NCBI GenBank assembly: GCA_902729315.2
Contig: LR746278.1
Span: forward strand, 451,501-515,500
Direction of reading: 5' to 3'
Length of the DNA: 64,000 nucleotides
Source: Spirodela intermedia
Lineage: Eukaryota > Streptophyta > Magnoliopsida > Alismatales > Araceae
Position 1 is the stretch's first letter; the number at the start of each line of letters is the position of its first letter. Below, piece by piece: positions 46,672 to 63,491 of the stretch. A model generated the notes under the pieces. The model was not told the DNA's origin and searched no databases. It worked only from the letters and a program-made list of their open reading frames with translations. The position numbers were made by a program, and so were the translations under genes.

Positions 46672-47136
46672 GCTTTGTCAGACGTTCAACGGGAAGAAGT
46701 GGGAGAAGTTTAACAGTGAGAAGGTGGCTTCCTTGGCATACGCAAGAATCCAAGGCAAGACGGCTCTCATCACGCACTTCCAGAACTCGAGCTTGATGAA
46801 CGAAGACAAGCGCTGCCATCCAATTCTGTTCCACTCCGCCGGACCCGAGGCTGGAAGCCAGGTAACCACTGATGAACCTGATTGGAAGCATAGAAAATGC
46901 ATGGAAGTATATGGTTATATGAAATGACCCAACCATGCATGAATGAATGAATGAATCTATGCGAAGTCATCGCGGTATCTCGGATGTTTCAGGAGCCATT
47001 CCCCCCCGGCAATGTGAACCCCCAGGGAGCTCTGCTCGACGGGACGAACATGTTCACCGGTGAAGATGTCGCCGCCGCCGCCAGAGACCCGGACGAGACC
47101 GCCGAGAAGGGCAAGAACCTCCTCGTGGAAGGATGA
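41091..47136 (+). CDS. MEI2-like RNA-binding protein (three RRMs)
   Basis: Predicted 851 residues in eleven coding exons: 41091-41196, 41286-41755, 43717-43875, 43952-44068, 44152-44303, 44985-45076, 45191-46172, 46272-46356, 46431-46499, 46682-46861, 46993-47136. RRM1 begins at TLFVRNINSNVEDSELRTLF (about 170) and continues GFVMISYYDIRAA. RRM2 covers GTLVAFNLDPSVSNDDL to FIEFYDVRAAEAALRSLN. A long Ser/Gly/Pro-rich linker leads to the C-terminal RRM3 typical of Mei2 (TTLMIKNIPNKYTSKMLLAA, NVGYAFINM, WEKFNSEKVASLAYARIQG). Fission yeast Mei2 drives meiosis through a non-coding RNA; plant MEI2-like (AML/OML) proteins act in meiosis and vegetative growth. The sequence resembles the ML2/ML5 branch. 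The start is uncertain: exon 41047-41196 is open upstream of the ATG, so an upstream coding exon is possible. Intron 2 is nearly 2 kb. Confidence 0.9.
44470..44486. repeat. Poly-C run in MEI2-like intron
   Basis: About 15 consecutive C residues inside intron 5. It is a slippage-prone tract and might form an i-motif/G-quadruplex pair. Confidence 0.7.
46634..46668. repeat. (CT)n microsatellite at an intron 3' end
   Basis: About 16 CT units stand just upstream of the acceptor at 46680-46681 in intron 9 of the MEI2-like gene, where they make up the polypyrimidine tract. Length variation could influence splicing of the RRM3-encoding exon. Confidence 0.85.
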
Positions 47137-50100
47137 CGGCGCGCGCCCCGCCCCAGATTCCATTAATGGCTAACTGCAGGTGTACAAAAGAGCCGGCGGC
47201 ATTCGTGGGCTCAGAGACGGGCCCTGGTACTTGTTCTTGCGGTTTCGTGGCTCTGAGATTTGGGAAGGAGAGGGGGTGCAGTTTCCAGAAGGATCTAGAC
47301 GCTTCTGCGGGTTGACCGTGGAAGGACGGTAGTTCCAGAATGGAGCAGCAGCAGCCTCCTGGGGCTGCTTCCTCTGTTTTGACGACTTGCCCCTGCGGCC
47401 GCTCGCAGGCTGTACAGAGAGAGGGACACGGAGGGGCTGCTTTTCCCCCCCTCTGTGGCGGTGGCCGCCGCGGGCGTTTGTATTGAAAAATTGTGCTGTT
47501 GTATTCTTGTCGGCATGGTTGACTTTTGTATGGCGTGTGCCCTCCTGCGGTGTAATATATCTCCTCTGACCTTTGAAAAAATGGCTCGTCGACTTTCCGA
47601 CTGTTTTTTGGGCCTCAATGTGGGCCGCCGGCCGCCCATTTTTGTCTTCAATTGGACCAAACCGATTCCAACGTGGATCGGCCCAATTCTCGGGAGGTAA
47701 GTTCGGCCCATTTAGTTAACATGAGATCATTTCGAAGAGTGCCCTCTCTCTCCCTCACGCACGTGTGGATCCTGGTACAGTCCCTTTCTCGCACGTGCAT
47801 AGCGTTTATGGCCAGGGTTTGGCACGAGTTTAGGATTCCTCATAGGGCGGCCACCCTGGCTCTCCGATGCGAATAAACAGATGCCGCTCAACGTGGGATC
47901 CGACAAATCCGCGGGGCCCACGCGTCCCATCGGCTTCCCGGACCTGTCCATTGATCGAAACTTATTGACGTTGACCCGAGCCCTTGATGACGCTAGTGAC
48001 GTCATATCGGAAAAGATGTCCCACCCAATCTTTCTCTCTCCACTCGGTCCGTCAATTTTCGAAAGTGGGACGGGCTACCGGTGACGAGTATATTCGAACA
48101 GATGCTGATAGGCAATATATATGTATATATTTAATATTTATTTCGTATTCTACTTCCGCCATGTCGTTATCTATCTTGGAATTATATGCTATAATATTAT
48201 TACTCGCATTTTTATACATATTTTTCGTAAAATTGACGTGGTGCTTGAGTTGGGCCGGGCCAAGATCTCGGTGGCCTAGCCCACTGCCGATTCTCTGTGC
48301 TTTTCGCTGGGTAGTTAGGAAGCGAGCGTGGGCTTTTGGGCTTGGGCCCATGGCCCCCCTCTGCCCGGGCCCCCAAATTAATACGCTCATTCGCTGGCAC
48401 GGGGGTAAATCCGCCGAGAAATAGACTCCTCACCCCCCATTTTTTGACCTCGTAATTTTTTTTTCCTTGTTTATATTATTATGGGCGGATTCCAATGAAA
48501 TGGCGGGGGCAAAGTCGTAAATTCGAAGGCGTTGAGATGATTTCTTTGGCGTGATGTGACACGTGTAATTACGAACTTGGTCCTCACTAAAAGTCAACGC
48601 GAGACTAAGGAGTGAGCCCTTCCAATTTTGGAGGTCAACCCCTTCCAATTTCGTCGTTAATATTATTAACAACAAACATGAAGGTTTCAGATTACGCGGA
48701 GGATTTCACGGGTGGGCGAAGAAGCCTGGTGTACGAGGGGCATTTGTAAAAATAAAATTAGGCTGAGGGGATTTCTTCACTATAATCAGACTGGAAGTGG
48801 GGGGGTGGGGAGCGTCCTCATTTTCTCCGCCGTGGTTATTATGTGGTCGGTCCGACGGCTCTTGGGGCAAGACGTAGTCACGTGACGATTTAGACGGGAT
48901 CTCCGGCGGTGAGCACACCTCCGGTTCCCCCAGCACGGGTGTCGGTGGCGTCTGTATGGCTATCCGCGGTTGGGCCGGTGGGCCCGCACGAGGGGCCTTG
49001 GGGTCACAATCTCATCGTAAAGACTCACACGTGCGAGAGATGCCGACTTAGCGGAGAAGGCAAAAGGCGGTGAGGCGATTCACCCGTGTGGCTTTGCGAG
49101 CACTCTAAGCAAGTAATAGATCCCCGCCAAAAAGTGGCTCTTTTATCTTCTTCACTACCCACCGCACTCCATCCAGGAACACGTTTCGGAGCCGACGGGC
49201 CGGGTCATTACAGAGAGCCCAAAATATCGACATTTGGGCCCGGCCCGGCCCGCAATGCCGGGCGGCGGGCCCCACAAGGAACTAGGGGACTCGAGCGGCA
49301 GCTGGAGGAGGTTCTTGGGAAAATATAGAACTTCCTGGGGATTTTTGTAATGCGGTACCTTTTTACCAGGGGCATGTTACAAATTTGTTCCTTAGAGGGG
49401 GCGTCACCGTTGGGTCTCACTTTTACGAAAACACACCGGCAACTACTGTTTTGATTGCTATTTTTTGGAAGCTCCTCACGGCCTCGTTGACTAACCCACG
49501 TGGACAGCCTCCTTCCCCGCCTCTCTCTTTGGTCAACTGCAACTTGCCCTATTTAAGCAATCGACGTTAGTTTTTCACCGTGTTCTGACATTAATCGGTT
49601 AATTAATGAGTAGAGCGAGAGAGAGAGAGAGATCTAACATAGAAAGCGACATCGGAGGGGAGAAGAATATGAGAGGAGCACGTAGTATTCGGTCCTGATT
49701 GTGACTAGCTGATGGGATTAGCGAGGGAAAATATCACAAAAATCCCTTGATTTTTTGGATCTTCAAAGCACGACGAAGAGGTCACTATCTTCTATGGATT
49801 ATAAGAATACCCCTTTTTGTTCCCTCGCGTGACTAAATTCCACGTGGGCCGGTCTCAACCGTCACGTGACGCCGCTCTGTGGACAAATCAACGGGGCCAC
49901 GTCGGACTGCCCACGCTCGCGGGTCGGCAAAAGCACTGTAATATTTAATTTTACTCACCAATAGATTTTAATATTTTGTTTTATCCAAAAATTTATTTTA
50001 TTTACGCCAAGTGGCCCGGGCAGGCTGGCAGCAGATCTCCTCTGTTTGTTTGTCGACTTCCGGATTAGGCTTTCGGCCGAGGTGGGGTTCGTGTTCAACG

Positions 50101-50150
50101 CAGGTTTGTCCTCGACAGGGCCGGTAAAGAACCGGTGACAAGATGTGCAT
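47137..50150. promoter_or_regulatory. Intergenic region with many CACGTG G-boxes
   Basis: After the MEI2-like 3' end (to about 47560), I found perfect CACGTG palindromes at 47760, 47792, 48560, 48879, 49028, 49497, 49841 and 49863. Several lie in larger palindromes, for example GTCACGTGAC at 49861. Many TGGGCC/GGGCCC words lie at 48240-48370. No gene-like ORF was recognised; short frames at 48052-48936 share no family features. This would be the distal promoter of the MAP kinase gene. Confidence 0.5.
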
Positions 50151-51085
50151 GACATATGTTAAATTTATGGTATCTCCATAAATAGGGAGAAAATAGGGGT
50201 TTGATGAAAAATACACTTGGAAAGAGTAGATCAACGGTGCGCCGCCAGAAAATACAGCGAGTTAGCAGCCACAGCGAGGGTGGGAGCGAGAGAGAGAAAG
50301 AGAGAGAGAGAAGGGTGGGGGGGAAGTAGAGAGAGAGGATAGAGCACCTCTTCTTCACTTTCTCTTTTACAATCTGCTCCCTCTTCCTCTCTGGCCTGGG
50401 CAACCGACGACAGCTAGGGTTTGCCCGTGGGGTACCTGATCTGTCCGGTGCCGGCGCATCGTGGCCTACCTTGCCGCGGGTGCTGGTGAAGCTAAGGGCG
50501 GTGGTCGATATCTAGATCCACGCCTGTGCCTCGCGTTCTCCTCTCCGCCGGGGGAGGAGGGTCTTTGTCCTTCGTCGGGGACGGCTTTATTCTCGATTGG
50601 GATGGCCGAGACGCGGCGGTTGGATGGAGGCACGGCTGCCGTAGGAGGGGTTCTCCTCGCTCTATGAACGCTGGGGCTGCCAGTGGCGATAGCGGCGGTG
50701 GTTCCGGCGAGAGGGTAGGTGGGGAGACGTCGCGGCGGTGGGAGCGAGTGGCTGAGGGCGGCAACGTGTTTATGAGGGATCGTACCCGGGGGCCATTCCC
50801 ATGTTTCGCGTCGGGGGATTCAAGGCGGGTGAGGAGAGACTGCCGGCTCGTCATCCGGAGCAGGGGTAGATGGGGCAAATGCGGTTGATGATCTGGTGAT
50901 AGCTGGATCTCGGTCGTTTTTTGCTCTAATTTTTGCTCTTTCTTCCTTCTTCCATTTTTGGGAACTGAGGAGATCAAAGGATTGGGTAGTGCAAGAAGAT
51001 ACCCAAGGGTCGGCTCTCCTGTTAGTTGTGTTCCTTTTCTCCCTTTGTCGGCAGCTCTAGTGTCGGTGAAGACTGGTGGCCAAAA
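50151..51085 (+). promoter_or_regulatory. MAP kinase core promoter and 5' leader
   Basis: A TATA-like CCATAAATAGGG lies at 50176-50187, followed by a GA-rich stretch (50287-50312) and a GC-rich probable leader containing TAGGGTTTG at 50415. An upstream ATG at 50664 opens a 74-codon glycine/arginine-rich frame ending at 50888; it overlaps no known domain and may be an upstream ORF or be removed by a leader intron. Confidence 0.4.
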
Positions 51086-57087
<6,002 letters not shown>

Positions 57088-58298
57088 CTAGCCGGTGAGG
57101 CGCAACTCTCTCTTATCTTTGTACATTTGCCGAACAGATGCGGAGGTGGTGGAGCAGGGGGGAAGGAACTCGAAGGGATCCTGCCAGAGGGGATTCTTCT
57201 TATGGGGGCGGCGACGGCGCCGCCACCACCACCACCACCACCACCAAAAGCACCACTCTTAATTCGCTTGGGGACTGCTACTCTTGTGTAATGAATCGGG
57301 GCATGAAAACACTACAGGAAAGAACTAACGGTGGATTATCTTCAGGGACGCTCCTCTCCATCTATCACCTGTCTACCCATCCGATCTTCCGTTTCCACTC
57401 CGAGCTTCACAAGCCCATCCATGGGCGTTCATCTGTTGCAAGTAAGCTTATTATTATTATTATTATTATTATTAAATCATGTCATATGCATGAAAAGTGG
57501 GCTCTTATCGAGATGGATGCCTGTCGATTGGACTTAGAATTCATAAGGGGCCGAAAAAAGGTACGATCTTTTGGAATCCACAGGGATGAAAAAGGTGCCC
57601 GGACCCATGAACCCACATGGGACTTTTTCTAATCCAAAGACATCCGGCGAAGTCTCTTTTGCTTACTTATAAACCCTTGATTTTTTTCTTAGTGAACAAT
57701 AAACCAGGGCAAGTTTCAAAAATGCAGACGCATACTCGGCTCTCTCTCTCCCTCTCTCACTAGGTTTGATGTCATTTTCATAACCTTTGCAGTGCTGAAA
57801 TATCATCCTATCCTGTGTGGGCGACTAAAACCCGAGTAGCTTCGTGGGAACCTATAGGTGAATACTGATAAATAGGAGGGCTTCTAGTAATTCAAGGTTT
57901 TTATGATGACTAAAATAGAAAAACATGTCCATTATTAAACAGGTATTGGTCTTTCACTATGTGGGCCGTGTATGGCTCGAATAGGCCCCTATTGGACTTT
58001 ATTTTGGAAGGGGTTTTGGGATTTATGGGGCCACGTTTAAGCTCTTGGGCTTGGTAAATGGGCTGTTAATTGTCCTTTTACGGCTCATTATGATGACTGA
58101 TTTATGGGCCTGGGGGGCTTAGAGCATACCGGCCCACTTTTGGGAGTAATTGAAATTATATATACATATATATTTCCGTGGAGATGAGATAAACAACAGC
58201 GGACCGCAGTGAGTCTAGTGGGTATCTGCGTTAATACACAGGTTCCCCGATAGAAGCCGTCAAAGACAAGGTTTCGTCAACGACCGGATACGTCCGCT
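57088..58298. other. MAP kinase 3' region and intergenic DNA
   Basis: The stretch contains the probable 3' untranslated end, a (CCA)n run at about 57219-57246, an (ATT)n run at 57448-57474, and a stretch rich in TGGGC words at 57960-58145. I see no gene. Frames at 57138-57632 are not protein-like. Confidence 0.5.
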
Positions 58299-58738
58299 GT
58301 GGGAGCCCGTTCATCTCCCCGGACGTGTTCCCAGTCATCGTCATCCATTTTGGACGAGAACAAGCTCCCCACGATGCACGATTCTAACTGCCAGAAAATG
58401 CAGGTTACTAAAGGAGGTATTGGCGAAGAGGAAAGGGGAAGAAGAAAGGCAATACCCAGGAGTGCGAGACCACTTGAAGAGTCTCAAGGATTGTTATTAT
58501 GTTTCTTCCACGGATTATCGTTCTCTCGAACGATACTCCGATCCCTCTCCCTTCTAGCATTAAATACTTCTCTTTCATTGTCAAGCAGTACTGTAGCTCA
58601 AAGAGTCTATTAATAGTTTATTATCATTCTATCATCTTCACAGCAACGTCCACTGTTCTCTCTTTCTTCTCTATATCTATTTCTTAATTCTTTCTCTTCC
58701 CTATCAATATCTCCACTGTTCACACGGGGTCTCTACCA
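58299..58738 (+). mobile_element. Putative 5' LTR of a Ty3/gypsy element
   Basis: This sequence ends in CCA at about 58736-58738, three bases before a tRNA-Met-type primer-binding site, as expected for a 5' LTR. The left edge was not found and there is no matching 3' LTR recognised in the window, so the extent is approximate. Confidence 0.4.
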
Positions 58739-58741
58739 ATT

Positions 58742-58753
58742 TGGTATCAGAGA
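58742..58753 (+). mobile_element. Primer-binding site (initiator tRNA-Met type)
   Basis: TGGTATCAGAGA matches eleven of twelve bases of the common plant LTR-retrotransposon primer-binding site TGGTATCAGAGC. A gag-like frame starts 36 bases downstream. Confidence 0.65.
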
Positions 58754-58788
58754 CTTTCAGCGTCTTCCTTCCTTCTGGATCTTACCAT

Positions 58789-59590
58789 ATGGCGCCAACA
58801 CAAGCAGAGTCAAAAGTAGGAGTGGAGAGGGAGATGGAAGACCTTTGCAATCAATTCCGCCGCATTCCGGACATGGAAGCTCGAACGGATCAACGTTTTT
58901 CTCTCATGGAGAAGCGTGTCAACCATACTAAAGATATTATCTCCATGTTCCAACAGTCTCTCTCCCAATGATTCTCTCGTATTCTGGGATCAGCAGGGCC
59001 CAATGACCACGCACATACTATCCCTTCGCCTTCTACTGGCGAAGGTTTTCAGTCATCTTCAAGGGCCGGTCATTCTCCAACGACCCAGGATCATCACACC
59101 GAAAGAAGCAGTGGTGCAGGCCTTACTACACGCGATCTAGAACTTCCAGTTTTTGCAGGTACTAGCCTCCATGCATGGCTTTATAGGGCCAAATTATATT
59201 TCTCTTTCCACCCCCTATCCTACATAGAGAAGATATCTATGGCGGGTGTTAGCTTCGATGATGAGGCTCTTCCTTGGTTTCGTTGCATCAAGTGTAACAA
59301 TTCTTTCTCTAGTTGGTCAGAACTCCATTAGAAGCTCTTATATCACTTCGGGAAATCTTCCCAGGGTACTCTCCGAGAACAATTATTTAATCTGCAACAA
59401 CATTCTACTGTGGCAGATTATCGCCAGGATTCCGAGCTTATGGCTGGTGCTGTTATTGACCTCTCCCTTGACCTCTTATAAGATATATTTTTGAAAGGGT
59501 TAAAACCCGATATTCAGGTTGAGTTATAATTACTCCAACCTCATAGCTTAATGGACACTATGTAAGTAGCCCATAGTGCATAGGATCGTA
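58789..59590 (+). pseudogene. Degenerate Ty3/gypsy gag
   Basis: The frame opening at 58789 (MAPTQAESKVGVEREMEDL) continues in pieces to about 59590. The central part carries LPVFAGTSLHAWLYRAKLYF, DDEALPWFR, LREQLFNLQQHSTVADYR and FLKGLKPDIQVEL, the pattern of plant retrotransposon gag (PF03732-like). Stop codons at about 58969, 59329, 59479 and 59527 and at least one frame change break it. The pol region does not follow in order, so the element is truncated. Confidence 0.7.
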
Positions 59591-59620
59591 ACATTGGTGT
59601 CACTAGAGACACCAATGTTA
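59589..59620. repeat. Perfect inverted repeat, 13-bp stem, 6-base loop
   Basis: TAACATTGGTGTC and GACACCAATGTTA are exact reverse complements separated by ACTAGA. A further partial copy of the right arm (AGAGACACCAATGTGG) occurs about 20 bases downstream at 59641-59656. It lies between the gag and integrase remnants. Confidence 0.85.
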
Positions 59621-60004
59621 GTTTGTCTTTTGGGCAACTAGAGACACCAATGTGGTGACTTAGTTTCATCCGGATGTATCACACCACATCGAAAATTGCA
59701 AGAATATCATCTAGAAGTGTTATGCTACTTGTTAGAAAGATCTACTGAGAAGAAGGGTTGACCATGCTGTCACTATTGTCTAAGAGGAGAAGGAAAGAGT
59801 TGACTATTCTTAGAGGCCTTGAGTGTAATTAGGGGAAGAAGGATTGAGCTCGTTGATTGTTAGAGGCATTGATCGTGTGAAGGAGAGGAAGAAATTCATG
59901 TCGCATTTGTGGTTGTCGTTGAGATTTTAAAGATAATTGATAATACATATTTTATCAGATGATAATTAATTATTATATTTGTATCCCTAATAGTGATATA
60001 AGAA

Positions 60005-60345
60005 AGCACTTAAGTTCTCGGTATCATGGTGCTTCGCTCACCACCGGATCAGCTATCTCTAGTCATGTGGTGTGCTAAGTGTTGCATGATTAAATTGTTG
60101 TGAACTGTTCATGACGCTTCCCTTGAGAACTTAAGTTCCAAGTATCGTGATGCTTCACTCGCCACTAGATCAGCCTCATCTAGTCATGTGGTGCATTGAT
60201 CAATGCATGATCAATTTGTTGCAAACTACTGTTGTATGAGCACTTTAAGTTTCCAATATCATGGCACTTCGCTCACTATAGGATCTGCCTTTTTCTGGTC
60301 ATGTGACACATTGAGTGTTGTTGGATCTGCATGTTGCAAACTAGT
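60005..60345. repeat. Three diverged tandem repeats of about 105-120 bp
   Basis: Units start near 60005, 60125 and 60239. Each contains, in order, a CACTTAAGTT-like head, TATCATGGTGCTTCGCTCAC-like core, AGATCAGC-like block, TCTAGTCATGTGG-like block and TTGCAAACT-like tail. The copies differ from each other at many positions. No coding frame is conserved among them. Confidence 0.75.
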
Positions 60346-60706
60346 GCCCTGAAACACATAAAAAGTTTTAGTCCCACATCAGATTTTTTGGCAGATATAT
60401 CAAATATATATTATAATATTTATTTTTATATTTGATAAGTTTTCAATTTAGGCACAAGTCATGGGCCATGGGGATGATTTTTTAGCAGTCTATTATGATA
60501 TTAAAATATAATAAATATAATAATTTTATTTTATGTTATTTATTATACATAATTTATTTATTAAAAAAGAAATACATTAACTCATCTAACTTCTATCCTT
60601 CAAAATTGACTATTTTAAGCTACATTTCTTTCTAAAAATTAAAAAAATAAACTACTTAAATGAAATAAATTATGAACTAGAAAACAAGCATTAAAACCAT
60701 GCTGAG
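60346..60706. other. Very AT-rich spacer
   Basis: This is mostly A/T with runs such as TATAATAATTTTATTTTATG. It lies within the retroelement island and I see no gene or defined repeat. Confidence 0.4.
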
Positions 60707-61215
60707 ACAAATGACCACAACATTGTGGTAAAATTTATATCTAAACATATCTTTACTCAATATGGGTATCCACAGGCTGTGATCAATGATGGAGGGTCAC
60801 ACCTTAATAACTATCACTTTAAAGCTCTAATGAAGAAATATGGAGTGCACCACTGAATTACCACATCGTATCATCCACAAGCCAATGATCAAGTAGAAGT
60901 CATCAATAGAGAGATCATTTTTTTAAAAAAAATCATTAGACCAGTAGGTAAGGATTAACCATTTAAACTAGTTGATACAATATGGGCCTATAAGACAACT
61001 TATGAAACTCATTTAGGCATGTCCCCATATAGGTTTATTTTTGGTAAACCTTGTCATCTGCCCATTGAGCTAAAACACAAGGCTTCTTGAGCCATCAAGA
61101 AGCTCAACTTGTTTCTTGACAAAGCTAGCAAAACTCCCTCCTTCAACTTCATGAATTTCAAGAGTTAAGAAATGAATCCTATGAGAATGCTATAATTTAT
61201 AAAGTCAAGCATGAG
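60707..61215 (+). pseudogene. Degenerate Ty3/gypsy integrase
   Basis: Translation gives [69 protein letters not shown] and [15 protein letters not shown], in the order of a gypsy integrase core (DGG, then HPQ-NREI, then the GMSPY box). In-frame stops after KYGVHH, after the GKD position and after LKHKAS show it is dead. The style is close to the Athila/Tat branch. It is probably a different element from the gag remnant upstream. Confidence 0.75.
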
Positions 61216-62040
61216 TTTTAATGATAAACATATAACACATCTATCAAAAAGTTTGGCTTTAAAATTCTAGATTAAAGCTATTTCTAGGTAAACTTAAATC
61301 GAGATGGGATGACCCTTAAATTGTCCTTAATGTCTTCTTAAGGGCTAACCCAATTATGCAGTTGGACTGTGACACTTGTTTGGTGGAAATAATCACCCTA
61401 AGTTCCTCAATCTCAAGCAGCATTTCTCTTATCTTTCAGCCAAGTAACATTGAGGTATATATCTGCAAGTCTTTGGTAGCTAAAAAAGGCACTCCTAACA
61501 AATCATAGAAAATCTTAAGCAAAGAGAAAAATAGTGGGGTAGAAAAGTCAATTAAAGTAGAAGAATAAAACATGTAAATGACAAGTATGAGCCCAAAGCA
61601 AAGGTACAAAATCTATATATTCTCATCCCATTTCTTCTACATCTCCTAACCTCTTCTCCAGGCAAAAAGGGGAAAGAGGCAAATTATTCTTTTTGACTGT
61701 TGACCCTAACCCTTTAGCAATGACCAGGGCATGTGTATCTCTTCACAGAACGGGGGAAATCAAGGATGCTCGTTAACATTGAGGGATGAAGGAAGAAAAT
61801 GGAAGCTTCACTAAGGATTCATGGAAAGGCTGATGAGGACCCAAACCTTCAATGTCACTAAGATACAAAACGAGTTGTAAGATATGTGGATAAATGTAGA
61901 AACAAGCCCTCACTCTTCCATGCATATAATGTATATGAAAGAATAATTGTGTTCAGATGGAAGAATAGTAGAAAGGGGGTATGATACTAAGGTTGAACGT
62001 ATATGCATACCATTGCTAAGAGACTAGAAATGAGCTAAGT
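61216..62040. other. Non-coding interior of a retroelement
   Basis: No ORF or domain was recognised. A purine-rich GAAAGGGGGTATGATACT at about 61971 resembles the polypurine tract found 70 bases further on, and may be a duplicate of it. Confidence 0.4.
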
Positions 62041-63189
62041 AGGGGGGTATGATAACATGCATACGTTCATGTGTGCATGCATCATTCAGCTAAGATTTAA
62101 TACATATATTTAGTACAAAATATGTATATTATCATTAATTTCCTACAAGTTCATACATTCCATGTACAATTATCTAAGTTCTCTATTTTGAGATTTTATC
62201 ATATTCTATAAATTAATCCTACTTGAAGTCAAGTAAATTATCTCTAGTATTTTTTTAGTTATTAATTGTAAATAATTAGGTAGATTTTATGGAGTAGAAG
62301 GAAGCTAATTTTGGAACATAAAGGGTGGGGAACCAGGACCAATCGTGAGCCCAAGGACTTGAGCGTAATTCCAAAAGGTTAATGGGCCTGGAATGACCAA
62401 GCCCAAGGCATGTCCTTTCAAGGCCAAGTATATGCACATCAGAGCAATTGGGCAAGAACCTTATGGCACCTTGAGCACCAGTACTAGGAGTTAAGGGTGC
62501 CCATTAAAAACATGTATCTAGTGGAGATATAAGGAGGATAACCTCGGATTTCAAGAGGGGTAAAAAGGAGAAAATGTCACGGGGTATTTATTATAACTCT
62601 CTCCCCCTCTTTTAACATTCTTGGAGGTCCCAGACTAGGGCTGACCGTGGGGCAAAAGCCTCAAGGATCCCTCTCCCCTTTCTTCTGATTGGATGAAGTG
62701 TTTTCTACATCTCATCTTGAGCGATTGAGAGAGGGGTGTGAGGAACAAGTCCAAGGTTACCAAGGAAGAGGAGGGCGCACTTACTTGTAGGTGATTAGAG
62801 CCCTAGGTTGGCTACATAGACCCTAAGGTGAGTGTTCAATCCTCTTGTGAATGATCCTCTCTTGACTCCATCATTAGATAGGTGTAAAGATTAAAGCCCA
62901 TCATAGATCCCAATTCTAATTTGTTCATGTGAATGATCACCCAAGTTTTCTCAATTTTCTATCCTTAGATCTAGATACTCTCCTATCCCCTATCTTGAAT
63001 CCTCATTTCTGATCACCTCACCCCCATTCGTCACCTTAGATTAATGATTGGCCCTATTATAAGACCCAATCCCCAAGGATACGACCCTAGCTTACCACGG
63101 TTTACTCAAATCAACAAGAAGTTAGGCTTATAAATGTGCTGATTGAATCCTATTTAAGCCCTATGACACCTTAAGTTTAGGATTCATCA
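62041..63189 (+). mobile_element. Polypurine tract and probable 3' LTR
   Basis: AGGGGGGTA at 62041-62049 is followed by TGATAACATG, a good polypurine tract/LTR start pair downstream of a same-strand integrase remnant. The following 1.1 kb is non-coding and ends near ATCA at about 63189. Only the left boundary is well supported; no 5' LTR copy lies in this window, so the right end is a guess. Confidence 0.45.
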
Positions 63190-63339
63190 ATTTTTCAGAA
63201 AATAGCATAGGTATAAATACTAATGTTATACGCCATTTGTGAAAGGCTTCTCCCAAAAAAATAAAAAACAGGCCAGGGGAGAAGTTCTTTCTCTATATAC
63301 GTGGCCTGTGTTTTTTGGAGCAGACAGGGCCATTCATCA

Positions 63340-63361
63340 ATATATATATATATATATATAT
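63340..63361. repeat. (TA)n microsatellite
   Basis: About ten TA units in the AT-rich DNA between the retroelement and the P450 exon. Confidence 0.9.
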
Positions 63362-63491
63362 TTAAATGATAGAGAATAAAAGATATTATAAATACATTTA
63401 AAATCACGCTTTAAACAAAAAATTCATGGCTTTAATTAAAGAAAAAATATATTCCCACCTTCATAATGTTTCCAAGATGGGCAAATTGCAG

